This document shows positions 1-8,950 of a stretch of DNA of 64,000 nucleotides, one piece after another. A model generated the notes under the pieces. It was not told where the DNA came from. It ran no database searches and worked only from the letters and a program-made list of their open reading frames with translations. Source of the stretch: CAWCTB01 sp963798275 (GTDB lineage Bacteria; Acidobacteriota; Terriglobia; Terriglobales; Acidobacteriaceae); the NCBI GenBank assembly GCA_963798275.1, contig CAWCTB010000046.1, positions 62,001-126,000 on the forward strand, in the 5' to 3' direction. Every line of letters begins with the position of its first letter. Positions within the stretch are counted from its first letter, which is position 1. The position numbers and the translations under genes were made by a program.

Positions 1-717
1 CGGGTGGGCGTCATCGCCGGGCTGATCTTTAGTGTTCTGCAACTATTTCCCACCGGCGACCTCTCGGGCAAGATGGTGGCGCATAAGCAGCCGGTGACTC
101 TCGCCGCCATGGAAGCGCTGTTTGACACCCGCCAGGGCGCGCCGCTGGTCATCCTCGGGCAACCGAACATGGATACCCAGACCATCGACAACGCCATCGT
201 TGTGCCCAACATGCTCAGCTTCCTGACCTATCGCCGCTGGCATGCCGAGGTGAAGGGTCTCAACGAAGTTCCCAAGGAGGACTGGCCGCAGAATATTCCG
301 CTGCTGTATTTCGCCTATCACATCATGGTGGGGCTCGGCACTGTCTTTATCGCCGTCACCGTGGTCGCCACGTTTCTGCTGTGGCGCGGCAAGCTCTACA
401 ACGCGCGCTGGATGCTCTGGATCCTGCTGCTGCTCACCCCGTTCCCCTACATCGCCAACACCGCCGGTTGGATGACCGCCGAATTAGGGCGGCAACCCTG
501 GCTGGTATACGGACTGCTGCGCACGGCCGACGGCTACTCCAAGCTGGTTTCCGCCGGCAACGGCTGGTTCACCTTCCTGGGATTCGCCGGCATGTATACC
601 ATTCTGTCGATCCTTTTCCTGTTCCTGGTCTTCCGTGAAATCGAGCACGGACCGGAAGCGCCTGAACCTCCCGGCAAACCGAAAGCCCCTCGTCTCGATG
701 CAGTGGAGGTGCGATAG
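1..717 (+). CDS. cydA: cytochrome bd ubiquinol oxidase subunit I, C-terminal part
   Basis: Subunit I of the cytochrome bd quinol oxidase, an inner-membrane terminal oxidase that oxidises quinol and reduces O2 without pumping protons. The gene is cut by the left edge, so the N-terminal half with the first haem ligands is missing. The visible 238 residues carry the family motif GRQPW (in AELGRQPWLVYGLLRTADG), the conserved stretch NIPLLYFAYHIMVGLG and at least four hydrophobic helices, ending in a short Pro-rich tail. The stop is 2 bases before cydB, so the pair is cotranscribed. Identification is firm from these motifs and from the adjacent subunit II. Confidence 0.95.
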   Translation, partial: RVGVIAGLIFSVLQLFPTGDLSGKMVAHKQPVTLAAMEALFDTRQGAPLVILGQPNMDTQTIDNAIVVPNMLSFLTYRRWHAEVKGLNEVPKEDWPQNIPLLYFAYHIMVGLGTVFIAVTVVATFLLWRGKLYNARWMLWILLLLTPFPYIANTAGWMTAELGRQPWLVYGLLRTADGYSKLVSAGNGWFTFLGFAGMYTILSILFLFLVFREIEHGPEAPEPPGKPKAPRLDAVEVR

Positions 718-719
718 CC

Positions 720-1770
720 ATGGCAACCCTCTGGTTCATGATTGTTGCGGTAATGGTCGCCGCTTATGTTCTGCTCGACGGCTTCGATCTTGGGGCTGGT
801 GCCGTCCACCTGTTCATCGCCAAGACGGACGAAGAGCGGCGAACCATTCTGCGGGCCATCGGCCCGGTGTGGGACGGCAACGAAGTCTGGCTGCTCTCCG
901 CAGGCGGCGCGCTGTACTTTGCCTTTCCCCTGCTCTACGCATCCAGTTTCAGCGGATTCTATCTGCCGCTGATGATGGTGTTGTGGCTGCTTATGCTGCG
1001 CGCCATCGGCATCGAGTTCCGCCACCACATCCAGGAGCCGGTGTGGAAGGGCTTCTTCGACACCATCTTCGGGATTGCCAGCATTTTGCTGGCGATCTTC
1101 TTCGGCGCGGCGCTGGGCAACGTGGTGCGCGGAGTTCCGCTCAACGCTGACGGCTACTTCTTCGAGCCGCTGTGGACGAACTGGCGCGTGGGCGCGCAGA
1201 ACGGCATCCTCGACTGGTACACCGTCATCTGCGGCGTCGTGGCGCTTGGTCACGCTGACGGTGCACGGCTGCCTGTATCTCGCCAACAAGACCGAGGGCG
1301 CGCTGAACGCACGCGCTCGCGCGGTAGCCTTCTGGTTGTGGCCGGTGCAGGTCCTGCTTACCGGTCTCAGCCTGATCGCAACCCTGTTCGTGCAGCCCAC
1401 GGCTCTGGCGAACTACAACAAGTGGCCGATTGGTTACCTGATTCCGGCCATCGTGATCGGCAGCCTCGCCTACATGTTCTTTGCCCATCGCGCCCGCAAT
1501 GACAAGGGTGGGTTCCTGGCTTCTTGCGCCTATATCGTCGGCATGCTGGTAGGAGCGGCGTTCGCTCTCTATCCCACCGTGCTGCCGGCGAGCACCGGTC
1601 CCAGCTACAGCCTCACCATCTACAACACCGCCACCGGCGCCCACGGCATGATGGTCGGGCTCGTCTGGTGGAGTTTCGGAATCGTCATCGCCATTGCCTA
1701 TTTCGTTTTCCTGTACCGCATGTTCCGCGGCAAGGTGAACCTGGCAGAGGGCGGCGACCACGGCTATTGA
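720..1770 (+). CDS. cydB: cytochrome bd ubiquinol oxidase subunit II (frameshifted)
   Basis: Subunit II of the bd oxidase, the membrane partner of CydA. The protein begins with the family signature LLDGFDLGAGAVHLF and GNEVWLLSAGGALYFAFP, and continues through about eight hydrophobic helices to a conserved YHGMMVG-like region (TGAHGMMVGLVWWSFG). The frame breaks at about 1247-1249: VICGVVAL is in the first frame and VTLTVHGCLYLANKTEG in the next, which fits one extra base in CTTGG. Removing it gives about 349 residues, normal for CydB. I read it as a functional gene with a sequence error; real inactivation cannot be excluded. Confidence 0.93.
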
Positions 1771-1804
1771 GCGATGTCCGGCGGCGCGGTCCGTCGTAGT
1801 CCGT

Positions 1805-1841
1805 TTTGAAAGGGCACAGCTTCAGCTGTGCCGTATAAGGT
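1805..1841 (+). repeat. dispersed palindromic repeat, copy 1
   Basis: GGCACAGC-ttca-GCTGTGCC (1813-1832) is a perfect 8-bp-arm hairpin, flanked by TTGAAAG on the left and GTATAAGG on the right. A second copy in opposite orientation at about 59783-59816 keeps the same flanks and loop but has G/C in place of the A/T pair in the stem. It lies 35 bp downstream of cydB and could act as a transcript end or mRNA stabiliser; that role is inference. Confidence 0.75.
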
Positions 1842-1856
1842 CTTTATTTTTGTCGT

Positions 1857-1882
1857 CCCACGCGGACTTTAGTCCGCGTGGG
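1857..1882. repeat. perfect 12-bp inverted repeat hairpin
   Basis: CCCACGCGGACT, two bases TT, then AGTCCGCGTGGG: a perfect 12-bp GC-rich stem. It follows a T-rich stretch (ctttatttttg) 15 bases to the left, so on the minus strand it resembles a terminator for transcripts arriving from murQ, and on the plus strand it could stop read-through from cydB. It may also be a second family of dispersed palindrome. Confidence 0.7.
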
Positions 1883-2023
1883 ATCTGCTCTTCCGCTTTT
1901 TTCCGCAGCCTGTTTCGCCCCTGCGGGGATTCGTCGTTGCACCGTCCTGGCATTTATGAGAGGGGTTTGAGTTACTCTCGTAATCTTATGTCCGGCTCGA
2001 TGTGATTACCTTGGTGTGTAAGT

Positions 2024-2039
2024 TGTGATTATCGTCACA
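2024..2039. promoter_or_regulatory. CRP/FNR-family binding site (TGTGA-N6-TCACA)
   Basis: The sequence reads TGTGA-ttatcg-TCACA, an exact match to the classical CRP core. An additional TGTGATTA half site lies about 24 bp upstream (near 2001). No annotated gene starts within several hundred bases, since both neighbours end towards this region, so the target is unclear. It may be chance, or may mark an unannotated small transcript. Confidence 0.45.
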
Positions 2040-2476
2040 TACATACTTCCGCAACTGTCATACTCTGCAACCGTGCGCAAATGATGTCTGCGGCTCCATA
2101 CCGGTGCCTGGCCGCCTGAGCAAGCTCACGGGGACTGCCAACCTATCGCCAATACTCGGTTTGACGTCAAGTGGATCGATGCAAAGATCCAGCGCGACCA
2201 AGGAAGCGCGCTTCACTTGTTTCTAGTATTCGTTGTATGCAAGCTGTACCGCGAAACAAGTCTCGAGCTCTAGAACGAAACTTCAGCCTCCGAACCAGCG
2301 TTGCAGAGGAAACAAACCGCCACCAATTCTCCCCGCCATCTCGCGAAGCTTCGATAACCACCGGTAAGTTAACTGGTCGAGGGAGCCGTCTGCCCGTCCG
2401 TCATGCTGACGCGGGTGGGGACCTTCGTATGGCTGCGTGATCGGAGGGTATCCCGAGGCAACCCCGGATCCCCGGA

Positions 2477-3388
2477 TCAGATTTCCAAAGCCTGCCGCAC
2501 ACTCCCGTTGGCGCGCTCGAGCAGACGTTCGGCCTGTTTTCGGCTCACCTTTCGCCGGGACATGACGATGGCCGTTGGCACCGATCCGCCTGCCCGGCGC
2601 AAAGCGGATTTCGCCTTTGGGCCATCCAACCCGGTGGCGTGCTGCAGAATGCGGACGCTGCGTTCCACCAACTTTCTGTTGCTGGGGCGGACGTTCGCCA
2701 TCAGGTTGCTGTACACGTAGCCTAGCCGGGCCATCGCTCCAGTGGAGAGCATGTTGAGGATCATCTTCTGTGCGGTGCCGGCTTTCAGGCGCGTCGAACC
2801 GCTGACCACCTCGGGGCCCACCTCAGCGACAATCGCGATATCAGCCGCACTTTCAAGCGGTGTGTTTCGGTTGCACGTAACGGCTACGGTTCGCGCACCC
2901 TGGGAGCGTGCGTATTCAACAGCCGCGAGTGTGTAAGGAGTGCGGCCACTGGCCGCGATGCCAACGACCGTATCGTGTTTCGAAGGCTTACGCTTCGCTA
3001 AATCACTGCGTCCGGCGTGGCGCGAGTCTTCGTTGGACTCGATGGCTGCACCCAGCGCTTTCACTCCTCCGGCGATGACGAATTGCACCATCTTCGGATC
3101 GGTGTTGAAGGTGGGCGGGCACTCGGCGGCATCCAGTGCGCCGATACGGCCACTCGTTCCAGTACCGACGTAGATCAGCCGGCCGCCTTGCGCCAGGCCT
3201 TCCGCGATGACGTCGATCGCCTGCGCAATTTGCGGCAAGGCCTTCTTCACGGCGCGGGCTACCTTCGCATCTTCCGCATTGATGATGCGCACCACCTCGA
3301 GGCTCGACCGCCGATCGAGATTTCGGGCGGCGGGATTCGGCTGCTCGGTGCTTAGACTGGCGGTATCGGTGGCAGGCTTGCGTTTCAT
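2477..3388 (-). CDS. murQ: N-acetylmuramic acid 6-phosphate etherase
   Basis: Cytoplasmic lyase that cleaves the D-lactyl ether of MurNAc-6-phosphate to give GlcNAc-6-phosphate and D-lactate, a step in reuse of cell-wall sugar. The 303 residues show the SIS-domain phosphosugar motif GRLIYVGTGTSGRIGALDAAECPPTF (about 68-93), the second SIS motif GIAASGRTPYT (about 141-151), then EVGPEVVSGSTRLKAGTAQKMILN, the best-conserved MurQ stretch. Length is normal. It lies 6 bp downstream of an AmiE-like hydrolase on the same strand and opposite a NamZ fusion, so the context is MurNAc salvage. No MurNAc kinase or PTS gene is visible nearby. Confidence 0.95.
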   Translation of the reverse strand: MKRKPATDTASLSTEQPNPAARNLDRRSSLEVVRIINAEDAKVARAVKKALPQIAQAIDVIAEGLAQGGRLIYVGTGTSGRIGALDAAECPPTFNTDPKMVQFVIAGGVKALGAAIESNEDSRHAGRSDLAKRKPSKHDTVVGIAASGRTPYTLAAVEYARSQGARTVAVTCNRNTPLESAADIAIVAEVGPEVVSGSTRLKAGTAQKMILNMLSTGAMARLGYVYSNLMANVRPSNRKLVERSVRILQHATGLDGPKAKSALRRAGGSVPTAIVMSRRKVSRKQAERLLERANGSVRQALEI

Positions 3389-3394
3389 CGGAAG

Positions 3395-4526
3395 TCAGCG
3401 TCCTTCAATCGCCTCGACGACGGCATCGTGTACCAGGGGACGGACATCGCGAATCGCCTGGGATGCGCGGTTCGGCCAGGTGCGGTTGGTGAGCAGCGTC
3501 ACCGAAAGATGGCGTTTCGGGTCGATCCACAACGATGTGCCAGTGAACCCGAGGTGGCCGAAGGAGGTTGGCGAGAAGCGGGTGCCCGACGACGATGGGC
3601 GTGATGGAGTGTCCCAGCCGAGCGCGCGGGACGTGCCCGCGGGCGCTGGCTGCCGCTCGGTGAACAGGCGGATGGTAGCGGGCTTGATCAGGCCCTCGCC
3701 GCCGCGCAGCAGGCATTCGGCGAAGCGAGCGACATCCGGAGCCGCCGCGAACATACCGGCGTGTCCGCTGACGCCGCCCATGACCCATGCGTTCTCGTCG
3801 TTGACTTCACCCTGGATCACACGCTTGCGAAATGTGAGGTCGTGCTCCGTCGGTGGAATTGCCGGCCGCAGTTGCAGGGGCGGAATAAACCAGGTGTTGC
3901 TAAGGCCCAAGGGGGTGAAGATTTCGCGTTGGGCAAATTCGTCGAGGGAGGTTTCCGTTTTGCGGGCGAGCGCCTCGCCCAGCAGAATGAAGCCGATGTC
4001 GCTGTACTCGGCGCGGGTGCCGGGAGCCGTCGTCAGGGGCGTGTTGATGGCCGCGCGCACCAGTTCGTCGCGAGTGTGGGCATATTCGAAGAGTTTTTCG
4101 TATGCCGGCAGGCCGCTGCAATGCGCCAGAAGCATGCGAATGGTCACCGCCTTCCCGGCGGGCGCGCTGATGCGCCGGCGCCAGCGATACGAACTCGGGC
4201 AGGAACTGTGCCAGAGGGGCATCGAGCGGCAACTGGCCGCGGTCGTACAGGATCATGGCCAAGGTGGTCGTCGCTAACACCTTGGTAAGCGATGCCAAGT
4301 CGAAAACCGTGTGCGCCTGCACCACGGGAGCATCTTCCTCGTAGGTGAATCGTCCGAAGCCGCGCGATGCGATGAGGGTCCCTCGATGCGCGACCGACAA
4401 TGCAGCGCCGGGAAACGCCGCATCCCCTATCGCTTGTCGTATGATCGAAAAGGCCTGGGCGAACTGTGCCTCCTGCCTGCTAAGTTCGATAGCAAGTGCG
4501 GCCGGTTGTTGCGAGGTTGGGTTCAA
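3395..4526 (-). CDS. AmiE-like serine hydrolase of the beta-lactamase fold (frameshifted)
   Basis: A penicillin-binding-protein-like hydrolase. The catalytic S-x-x-K lies in FDLASLTKVLATTT, a YSD motif in AEYSDIGFILLGEAL, and the third motif near FGHLGFTGTSLWIDP. Related proteins include B. subtilis AmiE, an N-acetylmuramyl-L-alanine amidase of MurNAc recycling, which fits the murQ neighbour 6 bp downstream. The frame shifts at about 4154-4156: HQRARR is followed in the next frame by KAVTIRMLLAHCSGLPAY, consistent with one extra base in a GGG run. The start is uncertain: TTG at 4526 is a reasonable choice, ATG at 4619 is further upstream. No clear signal peptide from the first, so location is unresolved. 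Confidence 0.8.
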
Positions 4527-4574
4527 TCCTGCTCTTTCAGCGGGCGCGGTCGGACGATGCGACGACCTGCAACT

Positions 4575-4580
4575 TATAAT
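4575..4580 (+). promoter_or_regulatory. possible -10 element in the divergent MurNAc locus
   Basis: TATAAT occurs in the short gap between the divergent AmiE-like gene and the NamZ fusion, about 66 bp upstream of the fusion's probable TTG start. I could not find a good -35 at 17 bp, so this is a weak call. Confidence 0.3.
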
Positions 4581-4645
4581 AACGTGCCCGGCGAGACGTG
4601 CGACGGTGCACCGATTCATCACATCATAGAAAGGCTGCTCTTCTA

Positions 4646-7075
4646 TTGAGATTGCGCGTTTTCTGGCCATTCCTGCTGGCATGCACGATTCTTGCATGCG
4701 GTGGCGCCTCCTCTCCGTACGCCTCGGCCCAGGTCCCCTCAACGGCATCGCTATCCGCATCCCCAAGATCGGCGGCGGCGGACAGAACCAACTTCGCTCC
4801 ACTGGACGCAGTGCTGAAAGGCGCGTTCGACAAGGGGCTGGCGCCGGGCGGAGTTTGCATCGTGGGGCATAACGGCGGCGTGGTTTACCGCAAAGCGTTC
4901 GGGGCCCGCGCTCTCGAGCCCAGCATCGAGCTGATGACCAGCGACACCATCTTCGACATGGCGTCGCTGACCAAGGTGATGGCGACGACAACTTCCATCA
5001 TGCGTCTGGTTCAGCTCGGCCAGATCAAGCTCAACGATCCGGTGGCCAAGTACATCCCTGAGTTCGGGCAGAACGGCAAGGAAGACGTAACCATTCGCCA
5101 GTTGCTGACCCACTATTCGGGGCTACGCGCGGACCTGGATCTAAAGCCCTATTGGTCGGGCATGGAGGAGGGCTTCAAGCGGGCGAACGCCGAAAAACTC
5201 ATCAACCCGCCGGGCTCGACCTTCCTCTACAGCGACATCAATTTCATCGTTCTGGGCGAACTGGTGCAGCGGGTGAGTGGGATGCCACTCAACCAATATG
5301 CCGAAACCTATATCTTCACCCCCCTGGGAATGAGCACCACGCGCTTTCTCCCGCCGAACGATTGGATTGCCCGCACCGCGCCGACGCAACGCGATGAGCG
5401 TACCGGGCTGATGCTGCGTGGCGTCGTCCACGACCCCACGGCTCGCGCCATGGGAGGCGTTGCCGGCCACGCGGGCGTCTTCTCGACCGCTGATGACACC
5501 GCGAAGTTCGCGCAGGCGATGCTGAACGGCGGCGCCCCCATTTTGTCGCCGGACACGGTGGAGAAGATGACCACCCCGCAGCAGCCGCCGAACCTGACGA
5601 ACGTGCGCGGCCTGGGGTGGGACATCGACACGCCGTTCTCCTCGAATCGCGGCGAATTGCTGCCGGTTGGCTCGTATGGGCACACCGGGTTTACCGGTAC
5701 ATCGATCTGGATTGACCCCACGACCGACACCTATATTGTTCTGCTCACGAACGCAGTACATGTGAAGCAGGGCAACGTGATCGCTTTGCGCACCGAGGTT
5801 GCGACGGCAGTGACCGCCATCCTGCAACTGAATCCGATACAGCAGCAGAGATACCGTCTGTCGCGCATCACCGGCTACAACGAAGCTGCGGCGGCGAGCC
5901 GGCGTATCGCCGTCCGCAATGGACAAGTGACCAACGGCATCGACCAACTGGAGGCGAGCAACTTCGAAGCACTGAAGCTGCCGGGAGTGCCCAAACCCCG
6001 CGTCGGACTGGTGACGAACCAGACGGGAGTCGATGCCAGCGGCCGCCGCACCATCGATGTGTTGGCACACGCTCCCGGGCTGCAACTGGCCGCGATATTC
6101 AGCCCGGAGCATGGGTTGCAGGGGGCTGCGGACACGACCGATATCTCCGACACAAAAGACGGCGCCACCGGCGTCAACGTCTACAGCGTCTACGGTGACA
6201 GCGATGCCAAGCGGAGACCGTCGCCTGACGTGCTGCGCAACCTCGATGTGCTGGTGTACGACATGCAGGATGCCGGCGTGCGCTTCTTCACCTACGAGAC
6301 GACGTTAGGCTACTTTCTGGAGGCGGCGGCGAAAGCGGGGAAGCCCATTGTCGTGCTTGATCGGCCGAACCCGCTCAACGGCGCTTACGTGCAGGGGGCG
6401 GTGTCCGATCCGCTGCATGAGAGCTTCGTGAACTACTTCACGCTGCCGGTACGGCATGGCATGACCATCGGCGAACTGGCCAAGCTCTACAACGGCGAGC
6501 GGGCCATCAACGCGAAATTGACGGTCGTGCCGATGAAGGGCTGGATGCGCGGCGATTGGTTCGATTCCACCGGCCAGATGTGGGTCAATCCGTCGCCGAA
6601 TCTGCGGAACCTGGAGCAGACAATTCTGTATCCCGGAGTGGCGCTGATCGAGGGCACGAACGTATCCGTGGGCCGCGGAACCGATACGCCCTTCCAGTTG
6701 GTCGGAGCGCCCTGGATTCGCAGCACGGAACTCGCCGCCTATCTGAATGAACGAAAGCTGGAGGGCGTGCGCTTTGTGCCGGTGTCGTTCACCCCCGCTT
6801 CGAGCATCAATGCTCAGCAGTTGTGCAACGGAGTGAACCTGGTTCTCACCAACCGGGAGACGCTCGACGCTCCGGAGCTTGGCATAGAGTTGGCCGCAGC
6901 GCTGCACAAGCTGTATCCGCAACAGTTCGATATGAGCCGGATGAACCAGTTACTGGTGAATCAGAACGCATTTGATGCGCTGCAGAGAGGCGAGGATCCC
7001 CGCCGCATTGCCGACGACTGGCGGACAGGAATCGAACGATTCATGGTCCTGCGAACGAAGTATCTGATTTATTGA
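4646..7075 (+). CDS. exported fusion: AmiE-like hydrolase + NamZ (DUF1343) exo-beta-N-acetylmuramidase
   Basis: One chain of about 809 residues with two enzymes that are usually separate. After a signal peptide (hydrophobic FWPFLLACTILACGG, AxA site YASA-Q) comes a class C beta-lactamase-like domain with S-x-x-K (FDMASLTKVMATTT), YSD (FLYSDINFIVLGE) and GHTGFTGTSIWIDP. The second half is DUF1343/NamZ: GLVTNQTGVD, IFSPEHGLQGAAD, VYDMQDAGVRFFTYE, VLDRPNPLNG and EGTNVSVGRGTDTPFQ. NamZ removes terminal MurNAc from peptidoglycan fragments; AmiE-type enzymes strip the peptide. Together they would release free MurNAc in the periplasm for MurQ-dependent salvage. TTG at 4646 is preferred because AGAAAGG lies 12 bases before it; GTG at 4598 is an alternative. 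Confidence 0.9.
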   Translation: MRLRVFWPFLLACTILACGGASSPYASAQVPSTASLSASPRSAAADRTNFAPLDAVLKGAFDKGLAPGGVCIVGHNGGVVYRKAFGARALEPSIELMTSDTIFDMASLTKVMATTTSIMRLVQLGQIKLNDPVAKYIPEFGQNGKEDVTIRQLLTHYSGLRADLDLKPYWSGMEEGFKRANAEKLINPPGSTFLYSDINFIVLGELVQRVSGMPLNQYAETYIFTPLGMSTTRFLPPNDWIARTAPTQRDERTGLMLRGVVHDPTARAMGGVAGHAGVFSTADDTAKFAQAMLNGGAPILSPDTVEKMTTPQQPPNLTNVRGLGWDIDTPFSSNRGELLPVGSYGHTGFTGTSIWIDPTTDTYIVLLTNAVHVKQGNVIALRTEVATAVTAILQLNPIQQQRYRLSRITGYNEAAAASRRIAVRNGQVTNGIDQLEASNFEALKLPGVPKPRVGLVTNQTGVDASGRRTIDVLAHAPGLQLAAIFSPEHGLQGAADTTDISDTKDGATGVNVYSVYGDSDAKRRPSPDVLRNLDVLVYDMQDAGVRFFTYETTLGYFLEAAAKAGKPIVVLDRPNPLNGAYVQGAVSDPLHESFVNYFTLPVRHGMTIGELAKLYNGERAINAKLTVVPMKGWMRGDWFDSTGQMWVNPSPNLRNLEQTILYPGVALIEGTNVSVGRGTDTPFQLVGAPWIRSTELAAYLNERKLEGVRFVPVSFTPASSINAQQLCNGVNLVLTNRETLDAPELGIELAAALHKLYPQQFDMSRMNQLLVNQNAFDALQRGEDPRRIADDWRTGIERFMVLRTKYLIY

Positions 7076-7076
7076 G

Positions 7077-7808
7077 TCACTGCTTGTTGAGCTTGAAGTT
7101 GTCGAGGACGATGCTGCGTTCCAGAATCATCTCGACGGAAGAGCCGGTATCAAGCTGAATGTCAGGGCCGCGGGTGAGCAGCACCGTTGCGAGTCCAATG
7201 GCGCCGCCGGCAGCGGCACCAATCGCGGCGCCCTTGCCGTCGCCGGCGATGGCCCCAATGCCCGCTCCAGGCAGGGTCGTGCGAGCAATCGTCGCAGCGT
7301 CTTTACCTTTCGAACCGGCCTGTTGGATGGTGCCTTCCTTCCCCTTCACGTCCGTATTTTGCGAGCCCGGCATGCCTTCGACTGCGCCGGGAAGCATGAT
7401 GGTGTAACCGTTGGGGAAGATCATGGAGGTAAAGCTCATCTGCAATTCGGCGCGGCCCTTGACCCGTCCTGGGCGCAGCACGTGACGCACCGTGCCCTGT
7501 ACGAAAGTTCCTGCCGGGATGACGATGCTGTCGTTCCGGGTAATGGGAAAGGCGGTCTGCGCGTAAACCGGATCGCCCTCCTTCGCATTCTTCGTGGTGA
7601 TGCCCTGCTTCAGGGTGAGCGGAATCTTAGTGCCAGCCGGCACGGTAATTGAATTTGACGGGGTCGACGAGGGTGACGAAGCAGGTTCCTCATCCTGATG
7701 ATTCACCGGGGCAATACGAGGAGTAAGCTGCGGATCGGACTGGTTCTGTGCGGCAAGCGTAGCCACGCCGAGCAGCAGGGTTCCGAAAAGGGCGAGGATG
7801 GACTTCAT
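7077..7808 (-). CDS. exported protein with glycine-zipper segment, function unknown
   Basis: I do not recognise a named family. ATG at 7808 gives 243 residues beginning with a clear signal peptide (MKSILALFGTLLLGVATLAAQ). A Ser/Pro-rich linker follows, then a beta-rich domain with two similar strands, ITVPAGTKIPLTLKQGI and SIVIPAGTFVQGTV, that resembles the conjugation-protein TrbI/VirB10 fold only loosely. Near the C-terminus there is a glycine-rich hydrophobic stretch (GAGIGAIAGDGKGAAIGAAAGGAIGLATVLL region) typical of glycine-zipper envelope proteins. It converges on the NamZ fusion, stop 1 bp from stop. Likely periplasmic or membrane-associated. Confidence 0.8.
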   Translation of the reverse strand: MKSILALFGTLLLGVATLAAQNQSDPQLTPRIAPVNHQDEEPASSPSSTPSNSITVPAGTKIPLTLKQGITTKNAKEGDPVYAQTAFPITRNDSIVIPAGTFVQGTVRHVLRPGRVKGRAELQMSFTSMIFPNGYTIMLPGAVEGMPGSQNTDVKGKEGTIQQAGSKGKDAATIARTTLPGAGIGAIAGDGKGAAIGAAAGGAIGLATVLLTRGPDIQLDTGSSVEMILERSIVLDNFKLNKQ

Positions 7809-7918
7809 GGTTCTCCCAGGTCGAATTGTTGCCCCTGCCAGCCTATAACGCAAGAACAACCGCAAAGTCGCGGAGCCGCGTCTGCGCCGGCGAGCCCCGA
7901 GGTATCATGCGCCTCAGG

Positions 7919-8671
7919 TCACCGCAGGTTATACAAAGCGTTGACGTGCGCCGTCACCGTAATCTTCTGCGCACCAAACTCCTCGGTCGGCGCGGGCGGC
8001 GCAGCGCTGTCGGCGGTCATTGCCCTGGGCGCCATCATCTGCATCGGCCGGATCGGTCCCGGTTCGTAGGTGTCCACCGAGACGTAGGAAAGATCGCCCA
8101 ACGTGCGACCGCCAGCCTGGGCCACTGCACTAGCTTCGTCATGGGCGCGGCGCAGAGCGTCTTCGACCGCCTTGATCTTGGCGGAGTCCATGTTGTCGAG
8201 TGTGTAGCTCAGCGACTGGTTGTCGGTAACGTCAATGTCGGAGAGGCCCTGGGTGATGGGGCCGACTTTGGCGAAGTCCTTCAGCTTGATGCTGATGCTG
8301 GTATTCACCCGGTAGCCGAGCAGCTTGCGCTTGGGGCTCCGGTAGTCATAGACCGGTTGCACGGAGAAGTATCCGACCTCAGCCTGCTTGGGATCGAGGC
8401 CGTTCTTGCGCAGAAGATCGCGAACCTGCTCCGCGGATGCCGTCGCGCGCTGGTTGGCCCCTTGGGCGGTGTCGTCCTGCGCCGAGATGTTGAACTGAAC
8501 CAGCACGGTGTCGGGTTCGGATTCGAACTTGCCGTCAGCCCCGACCCAAACGCTGTTCGGGATCGGCGTGGTCGAGCGCTCCTGCGCGGAAAGCTGCAAA
8601 GCGCCCAGGCACAGCAGTACAAGACAGAACAGGAAGGCAAGGTAACGAAAGCGCAATCTTTGATCTGGCAT
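7919..8671 (-). CDS. exported SIMPL (DUF541) domain protein
   Basis: A 250-residue exported protein of the SIMPL/YggE family. Residues 8-29 are a signal peptide (YLAFLFCLVLLCLGALQLSAQ). The family pattern is clear: VWVGADGKFESEPDTVLVQFNISAQ, the segment with ANQRATASAEQVRDLLRKNGLDPKQAEVGYFSVQPVYDY, and GYRVNTSISIKL followed by a helical region ending KAVEDALRRAHDEASAVAQAGGRTLGDLSYV. E. coli YggE is linked to reduced oxidative stress, but the molecular role of the family is not settled. It stands alone, 110 bp before the exported glycine-zipper gene on the same strand. Confidence 0.9.
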   Translation of the reverse strand: MPDQRLRFRYLAFLFCLVLLCLGALQLSAQERSTTPIPNSVWVGADGKFESEPDTVLVQFNISAQDDTAQGANQRATASAEQVRDLLRKNGLDPKQAEVGYFSVQPVYDYRSPKRKLLGYRVNTSISIKLKDFAKVGPITQGLSDIDVTDNQSLSYTLDNMDSAKIKAVEDALRRAHDEASAVAQAGGRTLGDLSYVSVDTYEPGPIRPMQMMAPRAMTADSAAPPAPTEEFGAQKITVTAHVNALYNLR

Positions 8672-8950
8672 AGTGTCTAGACGCTGCCCCGGATGGTTCG
8701 TGAGCTATGGCGCGACGTAGTAGCCGCGGGCACCGCGGGACCCGGAGGAGGCATCATAGCCTCCCGCAGCAGACGATTACCACCTCGGCAGACGCGGAAG
8801 AGCAATCGTTCCTATTTTGGGCATTTCCCGGAATCAACTTCGGCATGAAGATTTGTGGCCCTTCAAGTCATCCGACTCTTGGAAAGAGGGAGCAAAAAAG
8901 GTAAGTTGCTGGTAGGTTGAGCGCCGCAGGCCAGCGCGAAGGAACAGGTC

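Larger units (their letters stand above)
1771..2476. other. 706-bp intergenic region with hairpins and an orphan CRP-like site
   Basis: No convincing protein gene lies here on either strand. The left part holds two near-perfect hairpins (listed separately), then a CRP-type dyad at 2024-2039. Both flanking genes end towards this region (cydB on +, murQ on -), so neither needs a promoter here. The rest (2100-2476) shows no family I recognise. A small RNA is possible but not demonstrated. Confidence 0.6.

Noticed and set aside
2171..2757. Short plus-strand open frames between cydB and murQ.
   Set aside because: They have no family features or ribosome sites, and the last ones are antisense to murQ.
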